64,000 nucleotides of DNA from an uncultured Clostridia bacterium (lineage in GTDB: Bacteria; Bacillota; Clostridia; Oscillospirales; JAAYOS01). Positions 50,861 through 59,660 of this stretch are shown here, piece after piece (within the stretch, counting starts at the first letter, position 1; every line of letters starts with the position of its first letter). The notes under the pieces are model-generated. The model did not search any database, was not told the origin of the DNA, and saw only the letters and a list, made by a program, of their open reading frames with translations. Where the stretch lies: contig CANQDU010000002.1 in NCBI GenBank assembly GCA_947593925.1, positions 62,001-126,000 of the forward strand, given 5' to 3'. The position numbers were made by a program, and so were the translations under genes.

Positions 50861-52219
50861 ATGAAGAACAACCGGCTTGGGCGCAGGAGCGTCGTTCGGA
50901 TAGTGAGCTTTGTCACGGCGGGGATACTGGTGCTCGCGGGCTTCCTTGTGAAGAACTATCTGGAAAAGGAACGGTATAAAGCACAGCTTGAGGTGAGCTA
51001 TCAGCACTACTTTGACGAGCTCGCGGAGGCGATGCGCGGTATTTCGGACGCACTGCAAAAGAGCCGCTACTCCAATTCGCCGGCGATGGCGGCGTCGCTT
51101 GCAAACGAGGTGACGCGCGAGGCGTCCGCCGCACAGTCGGCGATGAGCGGGCTGCCGTTTGCGAATATCGAGCTTGAGAAAACCGCAAAATTTCTCTCGC
51201 AGGTCGGCGACTTCGCATACTATCTCACGCGAAGGGACGCGGCGGGCGAGGGGATAACCGACGGAGAGCGGCAGTCGCTCCGCGAGCTTACCGAAACGGC
51301 GTACTCCCTCGCGGCGTCTATGGACGAGCTGTACTACGCCGTCGCGGAGGGGTCGATGAGCGTCACCGGCGCGATAGAGGGCGAGTCGCGGGACGAGAGC
51401 GGTCTCGGCGGCATAGCGGACACGCTCGCGGAGATGGAGACGCAGTTTCCCGAGTACGCGAGCCTCATCTACGACGGGCCGTTCAGCGAACACATCCTGT
51501 CGCGGGAACCGGTGTTTCTCGCGGGGCTCGGCGAAGTGACGGTCGAAGCGGCGGCGGAGACGGCAGCAAAGGCGGGCGGCTTCGAGGCGCGCGAGCTGAC
51601 CTTTGAGGGAGAGAGCGCCGGGACGGTGCCCGTGTACTCCTTCAGCGCGGAGCGGGACGGCGCCTCGTGGTACTTCGACGTGACGAAGACGGGCGGCGTC
51701 CTCATCGAGATGTACTCGTCTTATTTGCCGAATGAGACCGAGATGGAGGCGGAGGAGTGCGTAGCGCGGGCGAAGGACTGGCTTGCGGCGCTCGGCCTGG
51801 ACAGCATGACGGAGAGCTACTACTTCCGGCGGGACGGCGTTGTCACGGTAAACTTTGCCGCAAGCGAAAACGGCGTCGTCTGCTACCCCGACCTCGTCAA
51901 GGTGTCGGTCGCGGCGGACACCGGAACGGTCGTCGGCATGGAGGCGCGAGGCTACGTTATGAACCACACGGCGCGCGACCTGCCGCCGGTTCGGGTGAGC
52001 GAGGAGGCGGCGCGCGCCGCTCTCTCGCCGGAGGTCACCGTTGAAAGCGCGCGCCTCTGCGTGATACCGTCCGCCGGAGAGTACGAGCGGTTCTGCCATG
52101 AATTCCTCTGTTCGGACAGCTCGGGACGGCGCGTGCTGATATACGTGAACGCCGAGACCGGCGTCGAGGAGCAGATACTGATACTGCTCGAGAGCGAGGA
52201 CGGCACCCTCGCGATTTAA
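50861..52219 (+). CDS. ypeB: Spore germination protein YpeB
   Basis: A 452-residue protein with one N-terminal membrane segment (VVRIVSFVTAGILVLAGFLV) and a large extracellular region. The C-terminal half has PepSY-like repeats (AARAKDW-type helices after EECVARAKDWLAALGLDSM, and VSVAADTGTVVGMEARGYVMNH, VYVNAETGVEEQ-like IYVNAETGVEEQIL). YpeB stabilises the cortex-lytic enzyme SleB in Bacillus spores and is restricted to spore-formers. The usual partner sleB is not adjacent here, where the upstream genes are leftward XRE regulators. GGAGGTGCAAG sets ATG 50861. The gene is followed by sigG. Confidence 0.9.
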   Translation: MKNNRLGRRSVVRIVSFVTAGILVLAGFLVKNYLEKERYKAQLEVSYQHYFDELAEAMRGISDALQKSRYSNSPAMAASLANEVTREASAAQSAMSGLPFANIELEKTAKFLSQVGDFAYYLTRRDAAGEGITDGERQSLRELTETAYSLAASMDELYYAVAEGSMSVTGAIEGESRDESGLGGIADTLAEMETQFPEYASLIYDGPFSEHILSREPVFLAGLGEVTVEAAAETAAKAGGFEARELTFEGESAGTVPVYSFSAERDGASWYFDVTKTGGVLIEMYSSYLPNETEMEAEECVARAKDWLAALGLDSMTESYYFRRDGVVTVNFAASENGVVCYPDLVKVSVAADTGTVVGMEARGYVMNHTARDLPPVRVSEEAARAALSPEVTVESARLCVIPSAGEYERFCHEFLCSDSSGRRVLIYVNAETGVEEQILILLESEDGTLAI

Positions 52220-52319
52220 GAATAGCGTTTTCTCTCCCGGGAAATACTTCTATCAGCCGGTTGAAAACGACCGTCCGACGGGACGAGCCGGCGGACGGAG
52301 AGTCGGGGGAGGAAACGCT

Positions 52320-53090
52320 ATGCAGACAAAGGTCGAGATTTGCGGGGTCAACACCTCAAAGCTCAGGGTGCTGTCGGGAGAGGAGACGGATAGACTTTTG
52401 AAGGCGGCGCAGGCGGGCGACCGCGCCGCGCGGGAGGAGCTCATCTCCTGCAACCTGCGGCTCGTGCTGTCGGTCATACAGAAGTTCGCGGGCAGGGGAG
52501 AGAACGCGGACGATCTCTTTCAGGTGGGCTGTATCGGACTCATAAAGGCGATAGATAATTTCAACACGGAACTCGGGGTCAAGTTCAGTACCTACGGCGT
52601 TCCGATGATAATAGGCGAGATACGGCGCTATCTCAGGGACAACTCCAGCCTGCGGGTCAGCCGCTCGCTTCGCGATACTGCGTACAAGGTCCTCTCCGCG
52701 CGGGAAAAACTCCAGAGCGCGGGCGGACGAGAGCCGACGGTCGATGAGATCTCGAAGGAGCTCGGCATACCTCGGGAGGACATAGTGTTCGCCATGGACG
52801 CGATAGTCGACCCGGTGTCGCTCTACGAGCCGGTCTACTCGGACGGCGGGGACGCGATATGCGTCATGGATCAGGTGCGCGACACCAAGAACACCGACGA
52901 GAGCTGGACCGAGCATATCGCTTTAAGTGAGGCGATGCGGAAGCTCGGCGACAGGGAGCGGATGATCCTCTCGATGCGCTTCTACGACGGCAAGACGCAA
53001 ATGGAGGTCGCGCGGGAGATAGGCATTTCGCAGGCGCAGGTCTCGCGCCTCGAAAAGAACGCAATAGCGCAGATGAGGAAGTATCTGTAA
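52320..53090 (+). CDS. sigG: RNA polymerase sporulation sigma factor G
   Basis: A 256-residue sigma-70 family factor. The N-terminus KVEICGVNTSKLRVLSGEE is characteristic of SigG, region 2 is NADDLFQVGCIGLIKAIDNF, and region 4 is KTQMEVAREIGISQAQVSRLEKN. SigG directs late forespore gene expression. Usually sigG follows spoIIGA-sigE; here it follows ypeB, so the locus is rearranged. GGGGGAGGAAACGC precedes ATG 52320. The gene fits with an endospore-forming host. Confidence 0.95.
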   Translation: MQTKVEICGVNTSKLRVLSGEETDRLLKAAQAGDRAAREELISCNLRLVLSVIQKFAGRGENADDLFQVGCIGLIKAIDNFNTELGVKFSTYGVPMIIGEIRRYLRDNSSLRVSRSLRDTAYKVLSAREKLQSAGGREPTVDEISKELGIPREDIVFAMDAIVDPVSLYEPVYSDGGDAICVMDQVRDTKNTDESWTEHIALSEAMRKLGDRERMILSMRFYDGKTQMEVAREIGISQAQVSRLEKNAIAQMRKYL

Positions 53091-53098
53091 AAATCGCG

Positions 53099-53140
53099 GC
53101 AGGAAAGAGGCGGGCGCGTCGGCGTCCGTCTCTTTCCTGC
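53099..53140 (+). terminator. Hairpin after sigG
   Basis: GCAGGAAAGAG (53099-53109) pairs with CTCTTTCCTGC (53130-53140), with further pairs inside. No long U-run follows, but the stem is strong. Confidence 0.65.
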
Positions 53141-53146
53141 TATGTA

Positions 53147-53175
53147 TTGAAAACCAACAAAGAAGGTGATAAAAT
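53147..53175 (+). promoter_or_regulatory. Promoter of the clan GH-A glycosidase gene
   Basis: TTGAAA (53147-53152), 17-bp spacer, TAAAAT (53170-53175), 42 bases before the start codon. Confidence 0.75.
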
Positions 53176-53217
53176 ACAGTTAAACAGTACCGATTTTCTC
53201 GGAACGGAGGGACAACA

Positions 53218-55650
53218 ATGAAAAAGAACATCCGTATACATAAGGCGGAGCCGAACACGGGCGCGCTTGACTTCTCGCACCTTCTCGACGCACCCGCCGG
53301 GAAGCACGGCTTTGTCTCCGCGCGGCGGGGGCATCTGTACTTTGAGGACGGGACGCGGGCGAGGTTCATCGGCTTCAACATCGCCGCGCGCTCGAATATG
53401 CCCGACCACGAGACGGCGGAGAAAATGGCGGCGCGGTTTGCGTCGATGGGCGTCAATATCATACGCCTTCACGCGGCGGACAACGTGATAACGGACGGCC
53501 CTACCGACTGGAGCTGCTCGAGGGAAGCGCCGCTCCTTGACTACGAGAGTGGCTCGTCGCGCAAATTCCACCCGGAGGGACTTGACCGCTTCGACTACCT
53601 GTTCGCAAAGCTGAAGGAGCGGGGGATATACCTCCATATAGACACGCTCGTGGCGCGGAGCTTCCTTCCGGGCGACGGGCTCGACTATCCCGGTACGTTC
53701 CCCGCGACGGCAAAGTGCTATCTGACGATGAACGAGCGCCTCATCGAGCTCGAGCAGGAGTTTGACCGGGAATTTCTCTGCCACAAAAACCCGTATACCG
53801 GCCTCCGGCTGATAGACGACCCGGCGGTGGTGACGATACAGATCTCGAACGAGGAGTCGTTTATCAAGTCCACCGCCGACACCGACGGCATTCCCGAGAT
53901 GCAGCCCTACCGCGACGAGCGCCGGGCGCGATTCAACGACTTCCTCCTCATGAAGTACCACACGCGGGAGCGTCTGAAGGATGCGTGGACGTTCGGGGGC
54001 GTCTGCGCCCTCGGCGCGGACGAGGACCCGGAGAAGGGGACGGTGGAGGTCGTCCCGGGCGGCTTCCACCAGCCTACAAACGACCCCATGGGTGCGTGGG
54101 ACGGCGAGATAAGTCCCGCGCGTTACGCCGACTACATGGACTGCGGCATTTGGATGAACCGCAATTACTACCGCCGGATGAAGGACTTCCTCATAAGCCT
54201 CGGCGCGAAGGTTCCGATCGTCTGCTCGAACCTCCTCGGCGGCGCGGCGGACGTCTACGGCCACATCGACGGCGACATGATGGAAAACAACAGCTACTTC
54301 AACCACCCGATACCTCCGTTCGGGGAGGAAACTCAGCTCTGCGCGGGGCCGATGGAGTATGTGTCTGTAAACCCGCTGACTGTACAGCGCGGAGTCGGCT
54401 CTGCGGGTACGACGCTCACGAGCTTCGGCGCGGTCGCGACTGTAAAGGGAAAGCCTTTCATGCTGAGTGAGTGGAACGAGTACGGCCTGCATCCGTTCCA
54501 CTCCACCGGCGTCGTCGAGACGGTCGCCTACGCCTGCCTCAACGACTGGGACGGGCTTATCGTCTACAATCATCACACCTCGGGACACTGGGACGACCAG
54601 CCCGCGGACGAAATTCACAGCGTCTTCGACTGCTACAACGACCCCTCGATGATCTGCCAGTGGGGATTCATGGCGTCGGTGTTCCTGAAGGGGCTCGTGA
54701 GCACGGCGAAAAGCAGCTTCGACGTTGCCTTCACGCAGAACGACCTCCGAACGCTGCCGCCGTTCCACGCCATGCCGACGACCTTCCTGCCGTATATCGG
54801 AAAGTACCGCAACGTCTTCCTCGACGGCGGCGACAGCTATCAGGGCAACGCGGACGTCGTGCTGAACGCGGGCTTTACCGACACCGGCGACCTTCGGGAT
54901 GCGAAGCATGGCGTCTATTACTCGTGGAGCCGGTATCGGGATGCGTACCGCCGCGCGTCCGGCGCGGGACGTCTCGAGCGCGCCGCGGCGGACTGCCGTG
55001 AGACTGCGCCGGGCATACATATCAGCAGACAGGCGCTCGTCATAGACGACATAGCGAGCGCCGCGGGCGGCGGCGATTATCGCGCGCTCGCAAAAGTCCT
55101 CGACGGGGCGATGAAGGAGTGGGGCGTCCTCGCGGAGGGGACGGGTTACGTCGACGGAAAGCTCATATCCGACACCGGCGAGCTTGTCCTCGACCCGGAG
55201 CACTCCCGCTTCCGGGTAAGCACGCCCGGCTGCGCGTTCTTCAGCGGCGCGCCGGAGGAGGAAGTCTCGCTCGGCGGCGTCGTGTCCGTCCGGGCGAAAA
55301 ACGAACGCATATCTCTCTCGCTTCTGCCGGTTGGACAGCGTGAGCTCGCGGGCGCGGGGGAGTACCTGTTGACGGCGATGGGTCCCACCGGCACCGACGG
55401 CGAGACCTGCGAGCCGGTCGGCGAGATGATGGGCGTCACGGTGAGCCGTGTGACGATGGCGGGCAAGCTCTGCGCGGACACGCTCGAGGGAACGCTCACG
55501 GTGAAGGCGCGGTCCGCGCGGCTCGAGATACTCGACCCGGTAGGGAAGGTGCTCGCGTCGCTCGCGGGCGAGCGCACGCCGGACGGCGTTAAATTTGAAC
55601 TCTCGGGCGAACTTCCGAGTCTACAGTATAGACTTACAGTAGAACGCTGA
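53218..55650 (+). CDS. Clan GH-A (GH5-like) glycoside hydrolase
   Basis: An 810-residue cytoplasmic enzyme without signal peptide. The N-terminal segment RARFIGFNIAARSNMP and FASMGVNIIRLHAADNV are typical of GH5-type barrels. The acid/base Glu is in TIQISNEESF, and the nucleophile Glu in MLSEWNEYG. A C-terminal domain of ~250 residues with beta strands follows (ALVIDDIASAAGGGDY, then GAPEEEVSLGGVVSVRA). The enzyme probably cleaves beta-linked oligosaccharides; exact specificity is unknown. GGAGG sets ATG 53218. It has its own promoter and a strong terminator and is not next to a transporter for sugars. Confidence 0.85.
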   Translation: MKKNIRIHKAEPNTGALDFSHLLDAPAGKHGFVSARRGHLYFEDGTRARFIGFNIAARSNMPDHETAEKMAARFASMGVNIIRLHAADNVITDGPTDWSCSREAPLLDYESGSSRKFHPEGLDRFDYLFAKLKERGIYLHIDTLVARSFLPGDGLDYPGTFPATAKCYLTMNERLIELEQEFDREFLCHKNPYTGLRLIDDPAVVTIQISNEESFIKSTADTDGIPEMQPYRDERRARFNDFLLMKYHTRERLKDAWTFGGVCALGADEDPEKGTVEVVPGGFHQPTNDPMGAWDGEISPARYADYMDCGIWMNRNYYRRMKDFLISLGAKVPIVCSNLLGGAADVYGHIDGDMMENNSYFNHPIPPFGEETQLCAGPMEYVSVNPLTVQRGVGSAGTTLTSFGAVATVKGKPFMLSEWNEYGLHPFHSTGVVETVAYACLNDWDGLIVYNHHTSGHWDDQPADEIHSVFDCYNDPSMICQWGFMASVFLKGLVSTAKSSFDVAFTQNDLRTLPPFHAMPTTFLPYIGKYRNVFLDGGDSYQGNADVVLNAGFTDTGDLRDAKHGVYYSWSRYRDAYRRASGAGRLERAAADCRETAPGIHISRQALVIDDIASAAGGGDYRALAKVLDGAMKEWGVLAEGTGYVDGKLISDTGELVLDPEHSRFRVSTPGCAFFSGAPEEEVSLGGVVSVRAKNERISLSLLPVGQRELAGAGEYLLTAMGPTGTDGETCEPVGEMMGVTVSRVTMAGKLCADTLEGTLTVKARSARLEILDPVGKVLASLAGERTPDGVKFELSGELPSLQYRLTVER

Positions 55651-55673
55651 CTTTCACCTCGACACAACAAAAG

Positions 55674-55706
55674 TCCGAGCCTCGGAGCGTTGCTCCGAGG
55701 CTCGGA
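55674..55706. terminator. Terminator after the GH-A glycosidase
   Basis: A perfect 15-bp stem, TCCGAGCCTCGGAGC (55674-55688) and GCTCCGAGGCTCGGA (55692-55706), loop GTT, then TTACGTTT. Read leftward it is followed by CTTTTGTTG, so it may also end the leftward gene at 55741. Confidence 0.85.
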
Positions 55707-55740
55707 TTACGTTTGAGCGTTTTTTCGCGATTGCCCGCGA

Positions 55741-56049
55741 CTATTTTATAATGAGCGTTACGATAGAAACTATCAGCGCCGCCGCGCCGAGGATGAGGGC
55801 GGCGAGGCTCAGTGTGCGCGGGTTGAAGCGGTACTCGTTGACGGCGTCCCAGCCCTTGTCGCGGAGACTTATCCGCGCGTCCGCGCCGGTGCCCTGCATG
55901 AGAATGTACTTCTCATCGAGGACCTTCTTGACAAGCGTCGCGAAATCCTCGCCCGAGAGCTTGGACTTGTGCATGACGGTCTTGACGGGTATGTAGTCGG
56001 GCAGACGCGGAACATTCTTCAAAAGTGAATATTTGGCCTTGGATATCAT
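55741..56049 (-). CDS. Small tail-anchored protein with a possible winged-helix domain
   Basis: A 102-residue protein. Residues 1-75 (LSGEDFATLVKKVLDEKYILMQGTGADARISLRDKGWDAVNEY) have the helix-helix-strand pattern of a small winged helix. The last 20 residues are hydrophobic (LSLAALILGAAALIVSIVTLIIK), a membrane anchor at the C-terminus. GGAGTGGAGAG precedes ATG 56049. No family known to me. The gene is followed by a shared terminator region and stands alone next to a 666-base non-coding region. Confidence 0.65.
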   Translation of the reverse strand: MISKAKYSLLKNVPRLPDYIPVKTVMHKSKLSGEDFATLVKKVLDEKYILMQGTGADARISLRDKGWDAVNEYRFNPRTLSLAALILGAAALIVSIVTLIIK

Positions 56050-56715
56050 TACTCTCCACTCCTTATGTGAAATATCGCCGCCTGATATCTGCTCTGTAAG
56101 CGACGGCAGACTTTCCGCAAGTAAATTATAACACTTTATATGTTGTTTGTCGAGACCAAATTGTAAAAAACATCAAAAAACTATCGGACTTCTCCGCGCG
56201 CCGAGACGCCGATGTACGTCGATTTTGACGGTGCGGCGGCGCGCGTCCTGCGCGCCGGAAGCGCGCAAGGCGGCGAGCCGGGGCGCGGGATGTGGTAAAC
56301 TGACAGAGCGAGGCGCGGAGGCGGCGCGGGTTTTGTGGAAATTGACGGACGCCCTTCCCGAAAATTGAATATTCGGGAAATCCGTGCTGTCAAAAATGCG
56401 AATAGCACGGTGGATAATGTTGCGCCGAATGTGTCCCCATAGCGCGGATATTTGTCTGCGAAAACGGCGAAACCCGCGCCGTTACTATATTTGAGAATTG
56501 TGCCGGAGCAGGAAAATACCGAAAATCCCTCGTAAAAAAATAAACAAAAATCGCCGCCGAGACGGGCTCGTTTGCAACACGATTTACGAAATCCTGCAAA
56601 TCGAGCGAAAAAATATTGACAAAGCGGGGCGGTGAAGTTATACTCTTAGTAAGTTTTCCGAAGCCCCGTCAGTTGGGAGGGGAGCGGAGAAGAAATTGTT
56701 AGGAGGCAATCCAGT
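56050..56715. other. 666-base region without a gene, upstream of the opp operon
   Basis: No coding frame supported. It contains a GC hairpin CGGCGCGC/GCGCGCCG (56237-56257), two adjacent hairpins TTCCCGAA/TTCGGGAA (56355-56379) and CCGTGCT/AGCACGG (56382-56410), and then the consensus opp promoter. The composition changes from AT-rich at the ends to very GC-rich in the middle. No riboswitch, tRNA or known ncRNA recognised. Confidence 0.5.
56616..56644 (+). promoter_or_regulatory. Sigma-A promoter of the oligopeptide ABC transporter operon
   Basis: TTGACA (56616-56621), 17-bp spacer, TATACT (56639-56644). A leader of about 65 bases runs to the AGGAGG site of the binding-protein gene. Confidence 0.9.
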
Positions 56716-58590
56716 ATGAAGTTAAAGAAGTTCATCGCTCTTCTGCTTGCGCTGGTGCTGGCTCTCTCCGTAGCGGCGTGCAACCCCGGCAGCACGACCA
56801 CCTCGAACGAGCCGAGCGGCACCGCAAGCACCGAGCCCGGAGGAAACGAAGAACGTACCTCCATCTCCAAGATCGAGAATTTCGAGCCCGGCACTCACGG
56901 CCTCGACTGGCGTGACTACACCCTCGCGGACGAGCAGGTCCTTGACATTCTGCTCACCTTCCCGAGCACCACGAACCTCGACCCGAACGACTCGACCGCT
57001 TCCAACCAGTGGGAGCTCTTCCAGATGGTAGGCGAGGGCCTTTTCCGCGTCTACGGCAATCCGGACGGCACCCAGACCATGGAGCCCGCCGGCTGCGAGA
57101 GCTACGAGGTCTCGGACGACAACCTTACTTACACCTTCCATCTTCGTGACAACAAGTGGTCGGACGGCAAGGACGTCACCTCTGCCGACTATGCCTACTC
57201 CATCCGCCGCCTGCTCGACCCGGAGGAGGCGTTCGGCTACGCCGAGTACTTCTGGGTCCTCAAGAACGCCGACGCGTACTATCACGGCGAAGGCGGCTTC
57301 ACCGTCGATGACCTCGGTATCGAGACGCCGGACGACAAGACCCTTGTTCTCACTCTTGAGCAGCCGACCCCGTACTTCATCGAGGAGATGGGCATGGTTC
57401 CGATCTACCCGATCCGTCAGGACGTCCTCGAGGCCGCTCCGGATGAGGAGACATGGCAGACCGACTACACCTACCATGTCTTCAACGGCCCGTTCGTTAT
57501 AACCGACCGTGTCATGGACAACAGCATCACCCTTAACCCGAACCCCTACTATTGGGATGCCGAGAACGTCAAGCTCACCCAGGTAAACCTCCTCACCGTC
57601 TCCGAGCAGGCCACTCAGGCTCTGATGTTCGAGAACGGCGAGCTCGACGTCCTCGACGGCAGCGCCGAATTCGTTGACCGTTGGCAGGACGCCGCGAACA
57701 ACGGCGATTTCATTATGGCAGTGTTCGGCCGTCCGCAGACCGGCATGATCTACTTCAACGAGTATGACCACGAGCCCGGCGTCCCCGGCGAGGAGAACAT
57801 TCCCGCCGACCGTCCGCGCGGCGGCGCATCCGGCCTGATGCTCAGCGAGAAGTGCCGTCTTGCCATCTCGCTCTCCATCGACCGTCAGGCGTTCCTCGAC
57901 ACCGTCTACAACCGCTACACCGTCGCCGGCGGCTTCATCCCGAAGGGCATGGAGTGCAACGGCATCAACTTCCGTGAGACCTATCCGGACGACTACATCA
58001 CCAAACTTCAGGCTCAGTATGACACCCCGGAGAAGCTCCGCGCTCTCTTTGAAGAGGGCATGGCGGAGGCCGGCGTCAGCGGCACCGTCTCCGACGTCAC
58101 TCTTATCCTGATGAACACCAGCTCGAGCTCGCTTGCCGCTTCTCAGGTCGAGTTTGTCCAGCAGAACATTCAGGACGTCCTCGGCGTCACCGTTCAGCTC
58201 AAGAACGTTGACAGCTCTGTCGGCCGTACCGAGAGCCAGAAGGGCGCTTGGGATATGATGATGTACAGCTGGATAGGCGACTACAACGACCCCGGCACCT
58301 TCACCTTCCTCTACACCTCTAACAGCGGCTATTACACCACCTTCGGCGGCTTCAACGACGAGGAGTATGACCACTGGCACGAGGTGGCGATGAACTCCAC
58401 CGACCCGCAGGAGCGCGCCGATGCGTTCCACAAGGCCGAGGAGATACTCGTCACCAAGGCCGGCGTCGCCCCGATCTACTACGGCGACCAGATCGTATTC
58501 ACTCAGACCAATGTCCGCAACGTCAACTGGCCGCAGGTCAACCCTGTTGAGATCAGCCGTGCGTTCATCGTCGCGGACGACGCGCAGTGA
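56716..58590 (+). CDS. oppA: Oligopeptide ABC transporter substrate-binding lipoprotein
   Basis: A 624-residue lipoprotein of the SBP_bac_5 family. The signal ends with LALSVAAC, whose Cys22 is the lipidation site, followed by a Ser/Thr/Gly/Glu linker. Domain motifs include TFHLRDNKWSDGKDVTSADY and ISLSIDRQAFLDTVY. It captures peptides outside the cell for the permease. Codon choice (ATC, C-ending) is that of a strongly expressed gene. Size is at the upper end for OppA/DppE. AGGAGG sets ATG 56716. A strong hairpin separates it from the permease gene. Confidence 0.93.
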   Translation: MKLKKFIALLLALVLALSVAACNPGSTTTSNEPSGTASTEPGGNEERTSISKIENFEPGTHGLDWRDYTLADEQVLDILLTFPSTTNLDPNDSTASNQWELFQMVGEGLFRVYGNPDGTQTMEPAGCESYEVSDDNLTYTFHLRDNKWSDGKDVTSADYAYSIRRLLDPEEAFGYAEYFWVLKNADAYYHGEGGFTVDDLGIETPDDKTLVLTLEQPTPYFIEEMGMVPIYPIRQDVLEAAPDEETWQTDYTYHVFNGPFVITDRVMDNSITLNPNPYYWDAENVKLTQVNLLTVSEQATQALMFENGELDVLDGSAEFVDRWQDAANNGDFIMAVFGRPQTGMIYFNEYDHEPGVPGEENIPADRPRGGASGLMLSEKCRLAISLSIDRQAFLDTVYNRYTVAGGFIPKGMECNGINFRETYPDDYITKLQAQYDTPEKLRALFEEGMAEAGVSGTVSDVTLILMNTSSSSLAASQVEFVQQNIQDVLGVTVQLKNVDSSVGRTESQKGAWDMMMYSWIGDYNDPGTFTFLYTSNSGYYTTFGGFNDEEYDHWHEVAMNSTDPQERADAFHKAEEILVTKAGVAPIYYGDQIVFTQTNVRNVNWPQVNPVEISRAFIVADDAQ

Positions 58591-58631
58591 TTTTTCACAG
58601 GACGCTGTAAGAAAGTAAACTGACTCGGTTT

Positions 58632-58666
58632 GGCATCGCCGGACTTGAAGAAAGTCCGGCGATGCC
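58632..58666 (+). other. Intercistronic hairpin between oppA and oppB
   Basis: GGCATCGCCGGACTT (58632-58646), loop GAAGA, AAGTCCGGCGATGCC (58652-58666): a perfect 15-bp stem without a U-run. It probably stabilises the oppA message or lowers permease expression relative to the binding protein, as at many ABC operons. Confidence 0.75.
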
Positions 58667-58695
58667 GTACAAAAGCGAAACTGGGAGTGAATCAG

Positions 58696-59655
58696 ATGCT
58701 AAAGTACACAATAGAGCGGTTCCTCGCAATGATACTGACCCTTTTCATCATCGCCACCGCTACGTTTTTCCTGCTTCAGGCTGTCCCGGGCGACCCGCTC
58801 GTTGCGAAGACGGAGCGTCTTTCCGCGGAACAGCGCGATCGTATGTATGCCAAGTACGGTCTCGACAAGCCCGTGATGGAGCGCTACCTCATCACGATGA
58901 AGGGCTTCCTCGTGGGCGACTTCGGTGAGTCGATAACCTTCCCCGGGCAGACCGTCTGGACGATAGCGCATGAGAAGCTCCCGATTTCGGCGCGGCTTGG
59001 TATACAGCAGATGCTGCTCGGTATTACCGCAGGCCTTGCGCTCGGCATAGTTGCGGCAATGAAGAAGGGCTCGTGGCCCGACTACTTAGTCATAACGCTT
59101 TCGATACTGTTGATTTCGGTACCGAACCTCGTCTTCGGACTTATGCTGCAATATCTCTTCGCGGGAGGTGTCTGGAAGATCTTCCCGACGATAGGATGGC
59201 CGGAGGGCAGTGAGCTATGGACAGGCGGCTGGGAGTACACGATACTTCCCACGCTCACCGGATGCTTCGGCTATATAGCAAGCTACGCACGTCTTCTCAA
59301 GACCTCGATGCTCGACGTCATCAATCAGGACTACATAATGACGGCGGAGTCGAAGGGCCTCTCGCAGAGGAAGATAATCTTCCGTCATGTCTTGCGCAAC
59401 AGCTTCATCCCGGTCCTCACGAACCTTCCGATGAGCGTTGTCATGTGCGTCACCGGCTCCTTCTTTGTCGAGAGGATATTCTCGGTGCCCGGCATCGGAA
59501 TGTACTACACCACGGCCGTTCAGGGCCGTGACCTTGCGGTCGTCCTCGGCTGGACGGTGCTGATAGCCGCGATGATGATAATCGTTATCTACATTACCGA
59601 TATACTCTACACGCTGGTCGATCCGCGGATCCGCCTGCGCGGTGGAAAGAGGTGA
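58696..59655 (+). CDS. oppB: Oligopeptide ABC transporter permease OppB
   Basis: A 319-residue permease with six hydrophobic segments. The cytoplasmic EAA loop is DYIMTAESKGLSQRKIIFRHVLRNSFIP, which contacts the ATPase. The N-terminus MLKYTIERFLAMILTLFIIATATFFLLQ is the family's first helix and GDPLVAKTERLS the following loop. It starts at ATG 58696 behind GGGAGTGA; earlier frame codons overlap the hairpin. Together with OppC it forms the membrane pore. Adjacent genes are OppC, D and F. Confidence 0.95.
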   Translation: MLKYTIERFLAMILTLFIIATATFFLLQAVPGDPLVAKTERLSAEQRDRMYAKYGLDKPVMERYLITMKGFLVGDFGESITFPGQTVWTIAHEKLPISARLGIQQMLLGITAGLALGIVAAMKKGSWPDYLVITLSILLISVPNLVFGLMLQYLFAGGVWKIFPTIGWPEGSELWTGGWEYTILPTLTGCFGYIASYARLLKTSMLDVINQDYIMTAESKGLSQRKIIFRHVLRNSFIPVLTNLPMSVVMCVTGSFFVERIFSVPGIGMYYTTAVQGRDLAVVLGWTVLIAAMMIIVIYITDILYTLVDPRIRLRGGKR

Positions 59656-59660
59656 CAGTG

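Noticed and set aside
53140-55203. A 687-codon minus-strand frame opposite the GH-A glycosidase
   Set aside because: Antisense artefact with no start signal; the plus-strand gene has catalytic motifs.
56050-56715. The long gap was checked for RNase P RNA, tmRNA, SRP RNA, 6S RNA, tRNA and riboswitches
   Set aside because: I found none of the conserved cores (for example a T-loop GTTCGA motif or a GAGGAAAGTCC-like P-RNA start). By-eye searching cannot exclude a diverged RNA.
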